Assembly: GCA_965199845.1 (NCBI GenBank)
Contig: CBDATZ010000049.1
Location: 11,615-75,614 of the forward strand
Reading direction: 5' to 3'
Source of the DNA: Ilyomonas sp965199845
Lineage (GTDB): Bacteria > Bacteroidota > Bacteroidia > Chitinophagales > Chitinophagaceae
DNA: 64,000 nt
A model generated the notes under the pieces. The model was not told the DNA's origin. It did not search any database and saw only the letters and a list, made by a program, of their open reading frames with translations. This document shows, in pieces, positions 46,304 through 55,391 of this stretch; within the stretch, counting starts at the first letter, position 1, and the number at the start of each line of letters is the position of its first letter. A program made the position numbers and the translations under genes.

Positions 46304-46978
46304 ATGGCACAAGAACAAGTGGCTGTTGTATTAGGCGCTACTGGTATGATTGGTAACCTCGTAACCAAACAATTAATAAACGATTCTTTGTTTAGTAAAG
46401 TCGTTGTACTGGTAAGAAAACCGTTAGACTTCACGCATCCGAAATTAGATGTCAGGATTGTTGATTTTGATAACCTGGTTGATTTGACAAACAAGCTTGG
46501 TACCGGCGATATTATTTTTAGTTGTATAGGTACTACACAAAACAATGTAAAAGGAAATAATGATTTATATATCAAAATAGACCACGACATACCGGTAAAT
46601 ATGGCGGTACTTGGCAAAGCCGCCGGTTTTCATTCTTTTTTATTGGTTTCTGCTGTTGGCGCAAAAGCCGGAAGCCGTAACTTTTATATTGACTTGAAAG
46701 GTAAAATTGAAAATGATATAACGACGGCTGGTTTCAAAAGCACAAGTCTTTTTCGTCCATCTATGCTGTTGGGAGAACGAAACGAAAAGCGCATAACAGA
46801 ACGAATTCTTCAACCCGTAACCAAAGCTTTTTCGCTCTTTTTATTTGGCAGTTTTTCAAAATACAAAGCGATAGAAGGCGCCGATGTTGCAAAGGCAATG
46901 ATATTGGCAGCCAAGCAACAAAAGCCCGGAACTTCTGTTTATGAATATAATGATATGATGAAGCTCGCCGGTTCTTAA
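46304..46978 (+). CDS. NAD(P)-binding Rossmann protein, TIP30-like
   Basis: Started at MAQEQVAVVLGATGMIGN (ATG 46304), the protein has 224 residues. An open frame upstream to 46229 overlaps the peptidase gene and is not needed. The N-terminal GATGMIG dinucleotide-binding loop, SCIGTTQNNV and LVSAVGAKAGSRNFYIDLKG (Tyr-x3-Lys spacing) match the atypical short-chain dehydrogenase group that includes HTATIP2/TIP30. The substrate is unknown. It is encoded 46 nt after the peptidase and may be cotranscribed. Confidence 0.85.
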   Translation: MAQEQVAVVLGATGMIGNLVTKQLINDSLFSKVVVLVRKPLDFTHPKLDVRIVDFDNLVDLTNKLGTGDIIFSCIGTTQNNVKGNNDLYIKIDHDIPVNMAVLGKAAGFHSFLLVSAVGAKAGSRNFYIDLKGKIENDITTAGFKSTSLFRPSMLLGERNEKRITERILQPVTKAFSLFLFGSFSKYKAIEGADVAKAMILAAKQQKPGTSVYEYNDMMKLAGS

Positions 46979-47022
46979 CATTTACCATCATAAAATCTCT
47001 GTCCGGCTTTCCCATCTGCACC

Positions 47023-47030
47023 TATCTTTG
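47023..47030 (+). promoter_or_regulatory. -7 promoter box (TATCTTTG) for the SPASM gene
   Basis: An exact TAnnTTTG match that ends 6 nt before the ATG at 47037. The transcript would have almost no leader. Confidence 0.4.
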
Positions 47031-47036
47031 TTGTTC

Positions 47037-48065
47037 ATGTATTTCAACTGGAACGATACCATTAATTTGATTGGCAAACTAACACCGCGCCGTTTTTGGA
47101 ACGCGGCGAAAGTGGTGATGAGTTATCAAATTACCAAGCTTACGAAGAAACCGGTGCAATGGGGTTACCCGATTTCGGTTTCGTTTGAACCGACAACTTC
47201 GTGCAACCTGCGATGCCCGGAATGTCCGAGTGGTTTGCGCGCTTTTACGCGCGACACAGGTATGTTGAAGAAGGATTTTTTCAGGCAGACGATTGATGAT
47301 ATCTATAAAGATTTATTGTATCTCATTTTTTATTTCCAGGGCGAGCCTTTTTTGAATCCTGACTTTTTGGAAATGGTGAAGTACGCGCACGATAAAGGTA
47401 TTTATACAGCTACTTCAACCAACGCGCATTATTTAACCGACGAGAAAGCAAAACGCACGGTAGAAAGTGGTTTAGATAGATTAATCATCTCCATAGACGG
47501 CACCACGCAGGATGTGTATAAGCAATATCGCGTTGGCGGAAATTTAGATAAAGTGCTGCAAGGTGCGCGCAATATTGTGAAGTGGAAAAAAGAACTGAAC
47601 AGTAAAACGCCGTTTGTGTTTTTCCAGTTTCTGGTGGTAAAACCCAATGAACACCAGATTGAAGAAGTAAAGCAATTGGCTAAGGAAATTGGTGTTAACC
47701 AGATTCGTTTTAAAACGGCGCAGGTGTATGATTATGAAAACGATCCGCACCAGCTGATTCCGACAATTGATAAATACAGCCGTTACCGTTTGGGTAAAGA
47801 TGGCAGGATGAAAAGTAAAAGCGGTTTGGGAAATCATTGCTGGAAGTTGTGGCACGCAAACGTAATTACGTGGGACGGACTTGTTGTTCCGTGTTGTTTT
47901 GATAAAGATGCGATGCATCGTTTGGGTAACCTGAAAACACAATCGTTTAAAGAAGTCTGGAACAATGATAACTATAAACAGTTTCGCAGGGAAATGATGG
48001 CAAGCCGCAAGAACATTGACATCTGCGCCAATTGCAGCGAAGGCTTAACGGTTTGGGAAGATTGA
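47037..48065 (+). CDS. Radical SAM/SPASM-domain enzyme
   Basis: The protein has 342 residues from the ATG at 47037 (a TTG 9 nt earlier is less likely). The SAM cluster motif is SCNLRCPECPSG (Cys56, Cys60, Cys63). The middle carries YFQGEPFLNPDFLEMV and IISIDGTTQDVYKQYRVGG. The C-terminus has a SPASM-type cysteine set (PCCFDKDAMHRLGNLKTQSF, then ICANCSEG) for a further Fe-S cluster. SPASM enzymes modify peptides or carry out other radical reactions. No precursor peptide is visible nearby, so the substrate is open. Confidence 0.9.
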   Translation: MYFNWNDTINLIGKLTPRRFWNAAKVVMSYQITKLTKKPVQWGYPISVSFEPTTSCNLRCPECPSGLRAFTRDTGMLKKDFFRQTIDDIYKDLLYLIFYFQGEPFLNPDFLEMVKYAHDKGIYTATSTNAHYLTDEKAKRTVESGLDRLIISIDGTTQDVYKQYRVGGNLDKVLQGARNIVKWKKELNSKTPFVFFQFLVVKPNEHQIEEVKQLAKEIGVNQIRFKTAQVYDYENDPHQLIPTIDKYSRYRLGKDGRMKSKSGLGNHCWKLWHANVITWDGLVVPCCFDKDAMHRLGNLKTQSFKEVWNNDNYKQFRREMMASRKNIDICANCSEGLTVWED

Positions 48066-48111
48066 TTTATTCTTTATAAATTTATTTCTTACTCTTATAA
48101 TGAAGGGAAGT

Positions 48112-48324
48112 ATGGAAACAGTTCTTATACAAATTAATAATAGTAAAGCGCATAAGTTACTTGATGATCTTGAAGATTTAAATATTATCAAGGTTCTTGA
48201 GAAAACCAACACGACTCAGCAAAAATTATCTGACAAATACTTAGGCAGTCTTTCTTCTGACGTAGCTGACCAATTACAACAGCATATTTTGCAAAGCCGT
48301 AATGAATGGAACAGCAATTTATAA
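48112..48324 (+). CDS. Antitoxin-like protein of a VapBC-type pair
   Basis: The 70-residue protein (start METVLIQINNSKAHKLLDDL) is chosen at ATG 48112, which follows an AGGGAAG ribosome-binding-like tract. An ATG at 48100 adds four residues. It is charged and helical, with a disordered-looking C-terminus (QQHILQSRNEW), as in antitoxins that wrap around PIN toxins. Its last 19 nt overlap the PIN gene, the usual arrangement of antitoxin-toxin operons. No DNA-binding motif is obvious. Confidence 0.7.
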   Translation: METVLIQINNSKAHKLLDDLEDLNIIKVLEKTNTTQQKLSDKYLGSLSSDVADQLQQHILQSRNEWNSNL

Positions 48325-48691
48325 TTGATAGCAACAGTATTATCTATTATTTAGGCAATCAGTTTCCTGTCAATGGTGTTCAATTGATGAATACTATTAT
48401 TGATGCGGGTCCTAAAATATCTGTTATTTCAAAAATTGAAGTGCTTGGTTTTAATGCAACAAAAGAAAATGTAACCATACTTACCAGCTTCATTAATGAT
48501 TCAACAATTTTAGAATTAACTTCAGAAGTTGTAGAACAAACAATCTCACTCAGAAAATTACATAAATAAAATTGCCGGATGCTATTATAGCAGCTACTGC
48601 AATTACTAACAAAATGACTTTAATTACCCGCAATACCAAAGACTTTGAAAACATCCCAGACTTACAAATAATAAATCCTTTTCTATTATAA
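48306..48691 (+). pseudogene. PIN-domain toxin (VapC-like), frameshifted
   Basis: The first frame gives MEQQFIIDSNSIIYYLGNQF (first acidic Asp8), the middle ISKIEVLGF (second acidic residue), and stops after SLRKLHK. The following sequence in another frame reads IKLPDAIIAATAITNK, then LITRNTKDFENIPDLQIINP, which is the missing C-terminal half with the remaining acidic residues. One extra A in the tract near 48563-48570 would restore about 129 residues. As sequenced, the active site is incomplete, so the toxin should be dead unless this is a sequencing error or slippage rescues it. VapC toxins are RNases. Confidence 0.85.
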
Positions 48692-48789
48692 TTTTTTTGT
48701 TTTCCTTGTAATAAGTCTTTACCAACCCATACTATAAGGCTAATATTATTAGATACTTTGTGGCTCAAAAAATTATCACATTGTTGCGT

Positions 48790-49827
48790 ATGCAAAAGAC
48801 ATTTGCCGTCTTTCTATTTTTCATTTTCATTTCTTTCGCCTGCTTTTCTCAACAACCGCATTACAGAAATTTAGTGATGGAAGGCGGCGGTATCAGGGGC
48901 TTTGCTTATGTTGGCGCTTTTGAAATATTAGATAGTTTAGGAATTTTACAAGATATACAAAGAGTCGGCGGTTCATCGGTTGGCGCTATACAAGCGATGC
49001 TTTTAGCAACGGTTTATACAATGGATGAAATGAAAACCGTTGCAGCTCATATTCCGCTAAAAACATTTAATGACGGGTTTGTATTGGGCGGTTTTCACCG
49101 GATAAAAACAAAGCTGGGTTTCTTTAAAGGCAAAGCTGTAAGCAAATGGATAGATACATTGCTCAGCTATAAAACCGGCAATGCAGATATTACGTTTGGT
49201 GAATTGCACGAACAAAAAGAAGAAAAGCATTATAAAGATTTATACATTACCGGAACAGACCTTACCTATCAATGCCTGCGTGTTTTTTCTTACGAAAATT
49301 ATCCCGATATGAAGATAAAAGATGCAGTAAGAATTTCTATGTCGGTGCCGCTTTATTTTCAGCCGGTTTATATAAACGACAGCGGCGCTTTGCGCACCAG
49401 CCATGATGCCGGTAATATTCATGTAATGACAGACGGCGGATTGCTAAGCAATTACCCGATACAAATTTTCGATTCTGAAAAATATGGTGACTGTTTAATA
49501 AATGGAACTCTGAAACAAAATAAAGAAACACTTGGTTTGATATTAGAAAAACCTGAACAGATTGCTTATAGTAAATATCATACAGGCAATTATCCGTTTC
49601 GCATTCATTCGGCAAGAAATTATATTGGTGCTTTGTATCGCACATTAATTGACAAACCCAACCCGGAAGTTTCAGACAGTAATTCTTTGCATAGAACTAT
49701 TATGATCAGCAATATGAATCTTTCGGGCAGAGTAAGAAAAATATCAGCCAAAACAGTAGATGCTTTTGTTGCGGGCGGGCGGCAAGGCGTAAGAGATTTT
49801 TTCAATCACAATACTTACAGAAATTAA
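48790..49827 (+). CDS. Exported patatin-like phospholipase
   Basis: Started at the ATG at 48790, the protein has 345 residues with a signal peptide (TFAVFLFFIFISFACFS). Patatin motifs are the oxyanion hole EGGGIRGFAYVGAF, the nucleophile elbow GGSSVGA (Ser63) and the catalytic Asp in TDGGLLSNYP. It is expected to hydrolyse lipid acyl esters in the envelope. A GTG at 48760 would extend the N-terminus by ten residues before the signal peptide and is less likely. It is monocistronic by spacing. Confidence 0.9.
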   Translation: MQKTFAVFLFFIFISFACFSQQPHYRNLVMEGGGIRGFAYVGAFEILDSLGILQDIQRVGGSSVGAIQAMLLATVYTMDEMKTVAAHIPLKTFNDGFVLGGFHRIKTKLGFFKGKAVSKWIDTLLSYKTGNADITFGELHEQKEEKHYKDLYITGTDLTYQCLRVFSYENYPDMKIKDAVRISMSVPLYFQPVYINDSGALRTSHDAGNIHVMTDGGLLSNYPIQIFDSEKYGDCLINGTLKQNKETLGLILEKPEQIAYSKYHTGNYPFRIHSARNYIGALYRTLIDKPNPEVSDSNSLHRTIMISNMNLSGRVRKISAKTVDAFVAGGRQGVRDFFNHNTYRN

Positions 49828-50083
49828 AAATGCAAAAGGTAAAGAAAGAAAATCTTTCCAGCTTCAATAAGAATCGCTTTTTCTATTTTGACTTATTTGT
49901 TTCGTAATAATACAACTTACACATATCTTCATAAGCTGCCACGCACTTTATATTTTTACCCAAGTTCAGTTTATTTTAGTCACATTATTTCTTTTGCACC
50001 CAATAAAAAGTAAAAACAGAAACGTTATACAATCCGTTGCTTCTTTTTCACGTCTGTAGAATGCAATATAAATTGAGTTGTTC

Positions 50084-51676
50084 ATGAAATGGTTTTCTTC
50101 TTGTGTCTTGTTTCTTTTGTGTTTGTTCTTATTTTCTTCTTCTTTTGCGCAGCCCAAATACGAGTTTCGCGCGGTGTGGATTGCCAGCGTGGAAAATATA
50201 GATTGGCCAAGTAAAAAGGGCTTATCGGTTACCGAACAAAAGGCTGAATTTATCCGTATTCTAAACATGCACCAGCGCAATGGAATGAACGCTGTGATTG
50301 TTCAGATTCGCCCGGTGGCAGATGCGTTTTACCCGTCGTCTTACGAACCCTGGAGCGAATATCTGACCGGCATACAAGGCGTGCCGCCGGTTCCGTATTA
50401 CGATCCGTTACAGTTTATGATTGATGAAACGCATAAGCGTGGTATGGAGTTTCATGCATGGTTAAATCCATATCGCGCGGTATTTAATATCTATTCATCT
50501 TCGGTCTCATCCAATCATATTACACGGCAACATCCCGATTGGTTTATCACTTATAACAAACAAAAAATCTTCGATCCCGGAAACCCGGCTGTAATTGATT
50601 ATGTATCTAACATTGTAAAAGATATTGTAACACGATATGATGTGGATGGCATTCATATGGACGATTATTTTTACCCCTATCCCGCAGCAGGCAAAGACTT
50701 TCCGGATTATGCGAGTTATAGTTTGTATGGAAAAGGAAAGAACAAAAAAGACTGGCGCAGATCTAATTGCGATAGCATTATTAAACGAGTACACGAAACC
50801 ATACTTTCTGTAAAGCCGATGATAAAATTTGGTGTCAGCCCGTTTGGCGTTTGGCGCAACCAAAGCGTAGATACAAATGGCAGTAACACCAGAGCCGGCG
50901 TTTCGAATTATGATGATTTGTATGCCGATATATTGGAATGGCTGAAACAAGGCTGGATAGATTATGCCGCGCCGCAATTGTATTGGGAAATTGGTCATAA
51001 ACTATGCGATTTTCAAACGCTGATAAACTGGTGGGGCGAACATAGTTATGGTAAACAAATTTTCGTAGGTCATGCGTTGTATCGCGCCGGCTCATCAACT
51101 GCCTGGCGCAACCCGGAAGAGTTGCCGGAAGAATTGCAGCTTACACGCGAAACGCAGAATATTGATGGCAGTATTTATTTCAGCAGCAAAGATTTTTACC
51201 GTAACCCAAATGGCTTTAACGATAGTTTGCGCGATCATTATTATAAAACGCCGGCGCTGATTCCGCCAATGAGCTGGATTGATACGGCAGCACCAACGGC
51301 ACCAATTATTGTTACGGCTAAAGATGATAAAACATCAATCGGAAATATTATTAAAATATCGGGTGAGCAGAAAGATGCGTCTTCTGAAATTGTGAAAACG
51401 TTTGTCTTGTACATTTCAAACGATAGTGCAACGTTGGGCAATACGCCGTTCTTTGTTTCCGCTGTTGATTCATCGCAGCACCAGTTTTCTTTCAATATTT
51501 ATAACCAGCAAATACCAACCGACTGGGCAACCTGTTATGTGGCTGTATCGAGCGTTGACAAAGAGAATAATGAAAGTATATTGAGCAATAAAATAGCTTA
51601 TACAAGAAAAGAAATGGGTTGGATAAAAAAGGACGAATCAATGAATACAGAGCTGTCAGGAAATCTCGTTCGATAA
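50084..51676 (+). CDS. Glycosyl hydrolase-like 10 (YngK/DUF187) lipoglycan enzyme
   Basis: The 530-residue exported protein has a signal peptide (VLFLLCLFLFSSSFAQ). A GHL10 TIM-barrel domain follows with FRAVWIASVENIDWPS, NAVIVQIRPVADAFYPS, FHAWLNPYRAVF, DVDGIHMDDYFYPYP and DYAAPQLYWEIGH, then a fibronectin-like C-terminal module (about 400-510). Members of this family act on peptidoglycan or other glycans, and several remain uncharacterised. An in-frame TTG 6 nt upstream is not needed. Its last 21 bases overlap the end of the convergent aat gene. Confidence 0.88.
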   Translation: MKWFSSCVLFLLCLFLFSSSFAQPKYEFRAVWIASVENIDWPSKKGLSVTEQKAEFIRILNMHQRNGMNAVIVQIRPVADAFYPSSYEPWSEYLTGIQGVPPVPYYDPLQFMIDETHKRGMEFHAWLNPYRAVFNIYSSSVSSNHITRQHPDWFITYNKQKIFDPGNPAVIDYVSNIVKDIVTRYDVDGIHMDDYFYPYPAAGKDFPDYASYSLYGKGKNKKDWRRSNCDSIIKRVHETILSVKPMIKFGVSPFGVWRNQSVDTNGSNTRAGVSNYDDLYADILEWLKQGWIDYAAPQLYWEIGHKLCDFQTLINWWGEHSYGKQIFVGHALYRAGSSTAWRNPEELPEELQLTRETQNIDGSIYFSSKDFYRNPNGFNDSLRDHYYKTPALIPPMSWIDTAAPTAPIIVTAKDDKTSIGNIIKISGEQKDASSEIVKTFVLYISNDSATLGNTPFFVSAVDSSQHQFSFNIYNQQIPTDWATCYVAVSSVDKENNESILSNKIAYTRKEMGWIKKDESMNTELSGNLVR

Positions 51677-52303
51677 GCTGTGAATGAATTCTTCACGGCT
51701 TATCATTTCGGCACCAAGACTTTCCAAATGTTGTGTATAAACCTGGCAATCTATTAAAACAACGCCTTCGTTTATCAATTGTTGTACATAGCTGATAAAG
51801 GCATATTTGCTGGCATTGCTTTCTTTGCTAAACATACTTTCGCCAAAAAATAAATTGCCCATCCGGATGCCATACAAACCGCCGACAAGCTGATTATGTA
51901 ACCATACTTCTGCGCTGTGCGCATACCCGAGTTTATACAGTTTGGTAAATGCATTTATTACGTCGTTATTTATCCACGAACCGTCCTGTTCTTTGCGCTT
52001 CATCATCATACAGCAATTGATTACTTTTTCAAAAGCTGTATTAACGGTAAAATCAAAAGCATGATGATTGAATAACTGCTTCATGCTTTTGCTGATTTTT
52101 AATTTATGGGGAAATAAAACAAAGCGCGGATCAGGGCTCCACCACAAGGGGACGTTCCCATCATACCAAGGAAAAATTCCTTTTTTATAAGCCAGCAATA
52201 AACGCTCTGTGGAAAGATCGCCGCCAATAGCCAGCAAGCCATCTTCCAGTGCATCGTTTACATCCGGAAACCAAAATTTATCGTTTAAAATATGAAGCGG
52301 CAC
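51656..52303 (-). CDS. aat: Leucyl/phenylalanyl-tRNA--protein transferase
   Basis: The 215-residue enzyme has family motifs FPDVNDALEDGLLAIGGDL, then IFPWYDGNVPLWWSPDPRFV, YAHSAEVWLHNQLVGGLYG and LFFGESMFSK. Aat adds Leu or Phe to proteins that start with Lys or Arg, which creates N-degrons. It lies 8 nt downstream of clpS, the adaptor that delivers these substrates to ClpAP. The two steps of the pathway are therefore encoded as one unit. Its 3' end overlaps the convergent GHL10 gene. Confidence 0.95.
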   Translation of the reverse strand: MPLHILNDKFWFPDVNDALEDGLLAIGGDLSTERLLLAYKKGIFPWYDGNVPLWWSPDPRFVLFPHKLKISKSMKQLFNHHAFDFTVNTAFEKVINCCMMMKRKEQDGSWINNDVINAFTKLYKLGYAHSAEVWLHNQLVGGLYGIRMGNLFFGESMFSKESNASKYAFISYVQQLINEGVVLIDCQVYTQHLESLGAEMISREEFIHSLSNEIS

Positions 52304-52311
52304 TGCAAATA

Positions 52312-52617
52312 TTATTTGTCAGCCAATGTTTCGATGGTTGCACCAATGCCTCTTTCCGTAATGGCATCGCACATGGGTTTCAGGGTATCAAAATCGCCGT
52401 GTTTAACGGCATATTTTCCTTTGGTATGAATGAGCATTGCACATTGCTCTGCCTGATCTTCAGAATGGTCGCAGACATCAATCAATGTTTCAATTACCCA
52501 TTCAAAAGTATTCACTTCATCATTCCACACAATTAAACCGAACGGATTACCTTCAGACACAAGTAGGTCTGTTTCTTCATCCTGCTGCGGCTTAAATCCA
52601 ATACCAATCTCATTCAT
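52312..52617 (-). CDS. clpS: ATP-dependent Clp protease adaptor ClpS
   Basis: The 101-residue protein has the ClpS core, with FGLIVWNDEVNTFEWVIETL (N-degron pocket residues), then CDHSEDQAEQCAMLIHTKGK and the C-terminal CDAITERGIGATIE. The unstructured N-terminal tail (about 20 residues) inserts into ClpA/ClpC in the family. It is first in the clpS-aat unit and recognises N-terminal Leu, Phe, Trp and Tyr. Confidence 0.94.
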   Translation of the reverse strand: MNEIGIGFKPQQDEETDLLVSEGNPFGLIVWNDEVNTFEWVIETLIDVCDHSEDQAEQCAMLIHTKGKYAVKHGDFDTLKPMCDAITERGIGATIETLADK

Positions 52618-52675
52618 TCATCAAAAATATTACAATAAAAGCGATAATAACAACCGGCAATTATTTTAAAAAAAA

Positions 52676-52707
52676 TTTGGAAGAAAAAGATACACAGCTA
52701 TATTTGC
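52676..52707 (+). promoter_or_regulatory. Promoter of tRNA-Val
   Basis: A -33 TTTG (52676-52679), a 20-nt spacer and TATATTTG (52700-52707) form the full Bacteroidota vegetative promoter, 16 nt before the tRNA. This is the best promoter in the window. Confidence 0.8.
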
Positions 52708-52723
52708 ACTCCCAAACAAAAAG

Positions 52724-52798
52724 GGAGCATAGCTCAGCTGGTTTAGAGCATCTGCCTTACAAGCAGAGGGTCCGCGGTTCGAACCCGTGTGCTCCCAC
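52724..52798 (+). tRNA. tRNA-Val (anticodon TAC)
   Basis: A complete 75-nt cloverleaf. Acceptor GGGAGCA pairs with TGCTCCC and is followed by discriminator A. The anticodon stem TCTGC/GCAGA holds loop CTTACAA with TAC at 52759-52761, and the T-arm has GGTTCGAACCC. CCA is not encoded. It has its own promoter and terminator. Confidence 0.97.
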
Positions 52799-52810
52799 TT
52801 AGTAACGAAG

Positions 52811-52840
52811 CGATTAGATATAAATCTAATCGCTTTTTTG
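52811..52840 (+). terminator. Terminator of tRNA-Val
   Basis: GCGATTAGAT (52811-52820), loop ATAA, ATCTAATCGC (52825-52834), then six T. It starts 13 nt after the tRNA. Confidence 0.9.
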
Positions 52841-53653
52841 TTTTTATGTGAGCACAAAGGTGAGTATAACTTCCTTGTTGGTTCAGTGAATTATGTAATT
52901 AAAGTTTTAACAGTTATTCGCGCTGTGTTGTCAACAACCTATAGATTTCGCTTAATTAAACCACTGATTTTGTGCATTTATGACCGACAAAATAATTGAT
53001 TATCAATGCTTATATTGATCAACACCTTACTGAATGTGATCAAGGGTTGCGAAATCATCCAATTGCAGATTTACATCTAAGTTGGAAATTCTTATTGGTT
53101 TGATCACATAATACCTTTATTCTTGAGCAGTAAGAAGATTGACTATGAATGGCTTTGTGGTCAAACCATAACGAAATTGATAGGTTGTGGAGCCTGAAAC
53201 ATATACTATAGGTGCAGATTTCTTTTACCGCTCTGCCTCCTTCCTGTTGCTCCTGGTAACAATTTGTGTCTCTGTGAATCGTGTGTTTTTCATTTTTATC
53301 AGTTTAAAATTATACTGCTTTCTCTAATTCTAAACTGTCCGTTTTTTAGGGATACTTACAGAAGTTATTAAATAAGGTGTTGTTGTATTTTGTTTGTTGT
53401 AAAAAACACTGAAACCAGAATAAAATAGATATCCAAAGCCAATAATTCTTCATAAAACATCGCTTTAATGGTGTTTACTAAAAATGAATTTTTGGAAATT
53501 TTACTGCTATTTCAGCGTTATCTGTGATAAGAATAGTAGTCTCCGAATCTGCACCTGATACTTTTAGTTTTCCCATATTAATCTTTTAAAAGGAATACTT
53601 CCTTGCTTTGATAAGGAACCAACTCCTTCAACAGTTCCAAAAGGTCATTTTAT
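52841..53653. other. Gene-poor AT-rich region downstream of tRNA-Val
   Basis: About 800 bp with no credible gene. Several TGATCA-type motifs occur near 53014-53043 and 53100-53108, and TGTGATCAA (53035) is the reverse complement of TTGATCACA (53100). A 32-codon minus-strand frame (MGKLKVSGADSETTILITDN) is possible near 53480-53580 but unrecognised. It is probably decayed accessory DNA. Confidence 0.5.
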
Positions 53654-53890
53654 CTACCAGCAATTAATCTTGTTAGTACCTGACTTGTTTAAAATTTTAT
53701 AGAAACCATTTCCTTTAAGATTGATGTAGAAGTAAATAACTTTTACTTCACTATGCTTTAATGTTATTGTTTGATAAGGAGTATTATCAGCAATTCTTTC
53801 GGTCTCTTTACCAAACACAGTATTGTATTCCAATTGGAAAATGATAAATGCAAATAAGAAGAACATGATTTTTAGAGAAAATCTATACAT
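53654..53890 (-). CDS. Small secreted protein of unknown function
   Basis: From ATG 53890 the product has 78 residues with a good signal peptide (MYRFSLKIMFFLFAFIIFQL). The mature domain is short and beta-prone (TPYQTITLKHSEVKVIYFYI). An upstream in-frame ATG (53929) would only put extra residues before the signal. No family was recognised. It lies in accessory DNA between the tRNA and the IS element and may be a remnant of a longer gene. Confidence 0.45.
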   Translation of the reverse strand: MYRFSLKIMFFLFAFIIFQLEYNTVFGKETERIADNTPYQTITLKHSEVKVIYFYINLKGNGFYKILNKSGTNKINCW

Positions 53891-54238
53891 GGGGTATATA
53901 TGAAGATTAGTAAATGTATAAGCATCCACAAGTACACAACAATAGAAAGTTCCTATTTATCCTACCATATTTTTCAAAACGGAAAAATTGGCATCACAAA
54001 TACAATCACACAGGATATCTAACATAAAAAACCAAGGTCAGTTAAAGCAACATCAAGTCAGGGCAAGATCATCTACGAAGGTTCGTTTGCTAAAATTTGA
54101 TATTAAAGTAAATCTACCTTTTATGAAATGAAAAATTTCTTTTTAATACTTCTTAAAAGTAGAATTAATAATTCTAACCAATCATTGATGAATCTTTTAT
54201 GATTTGCTAATCAACTCTACTCTTATAAATGTTTTTAC

Positions 54239-55181
54239 TAATTAACCCAAGTTGCTAGTTATAGAATAAGAGAACAGAGCAAGGGATAAGGAATAATTTT
54301 GAGTTACCACACTTAAAATTATGTACCGATGCTCTGTGAGGATAAAATTATAGCTCTTTATTGTATTGTGGATGACATTTTAAAAGCAGTTGAACACAAG
54401 GAAGATAAAAGAAGGAAAGTAAGTGATAGCGAAGTGATTACAACAGCCCTTGTATCGGCTCTTTACTTTGGTGGTCATCAGGACAACGCAAGACAGTTCA
54501 TGAAGATAGCAAAGCTGGTTCCCCGTATGTTGGATAAGAGTCGTTTCAACCGGCGTCTGCATGAGGTATCAGAATTGCTGTTCAGCCTGTTCTATCAGAT
54601 CGGTCATTGTTTGAAGACAGCTGCCGGTGCATCCGAATACATCATTGATTCTTTCCCAGTGGCAGTATGTGACAACATTCGTATCAGCCGTTCAAGACTG
54701 CTCAGCGGAAAGCAATGGAGAGGAAAACAGGCAAGCATGAGAAGATACTTTTATGGAGTAAAAGTGCAGGTGCTCTCTACTGCACAAGGCATTCCGGTTG
54801 AGTTCTGCTTTGTGCCGGGATGTGAAAGCGATGTACAGGGACTGAAAAAACTTTCCCTGGCAGTGGCAGCAGAAAGTAAAATATATGGCGATGCGGCTTA
54901 CACCGATTACACCATAGAAGATGATATGAAAGAAACGGATGGGATTGAACTGATGATACAGCGCAGAAGCAATGCAAAGAGAAAAGATGAGCCATGGATG
55001 AGCTTTCTGAAAGAACAAATGAGGAAAAGAATCGAAACCACATTCAGTGAGATCAAAGCCTTGTTTCTCAGAACCATTCATGCTGTAACTTTCAAAGGGT
55101 TTCTTCTCAAACTTGTCCTTTTTATCCTTGCTTTTACTCTTAATAAAATCCCTTGATTAACTAACAACTTGAATTAATTAA
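54239..55181 (+). mobile_element. IS982-family insertion sequence
   Basis: The transposase gene is bounded by imperfect terminal inverted repeats: left AACCCAAGTTGCTAGTTA (54244-54261) and right 55158-55175, whose complement reads AATTCAAGTTGTTAGTTA, 15 of 18 identical. Outside them TAATTAA occurs at 54239-54245 and again at 55175-55181, a possible 7-bp target duplication. The flanking DNA is AT-rich, so this short match could be chance. The element looks complete. Confidence 0.8.
54329..55156 (+). CDS. IS982-family transposase
   Basis: The 275-residue DDE transposase has an N-terminal helical domain (SEVITTALVSALYFGGHQDN) and the catalytic region ASEYIIDSFPV (Asp107), IYGDAAYTDY (Asp188) and RIETTFSEIK (Glu236 or Glu241). 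The blocks GVKVQVLSTAQGIPVEFCF and GCESDVQGL are typical of IS982 transposases. The frame is intact, so the element may still be active. The unannotated 309 bp before the element shows nothing recognisable. Confidence 0.92.
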   Translation: MLCEDKIIALYCIVDDILKAVEHKEDKRRKVSDSEVITTALVSALYFGGHQDNARQFMKIAKLVPRMLDKSRFNRRLHEVSELLFSLFYQIGHCLKTAAGASEYIIDSFPVAVCDNIRISRSRLLSGKQWRGKQASMRRYFYGVKVQVLSTAQGIPVEFCFVPGCESDVQGLKKLSLAVAAESKIYGDAAYTDYTIEDDMKETDGIELMIQRRSNAKRKDEPWMSFLKEQMRKRIETTFSEIKALFLRTIHAVTFKGFLLKLVLFILAFTLNKIP

Positions 55182-55391
55182 TAGTGATACCATATTTTAC
55201 TATTCTCCAAATGTATCGGCACTTAAAGCTAATCCTACTTGATATTGAGAAAAGAAATTGTAAGTATTTTTAAAGATTGATCTCCGCTCACGTTTGAATT
55301 TTTTATTCTTTGTTCTGACAAACCATATCTAAAAAATATAGAAGTCTTATCGTCTTTACTTTTACTTCTACTAAGACGTGCAACAAATCGA

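Noticed and set aside
52775..52798. tRNA 3'-end duplication as an attachment site
   Set aside because: No second copy of the tRNA 3' end was found downstream by eye, and no integrase is present.
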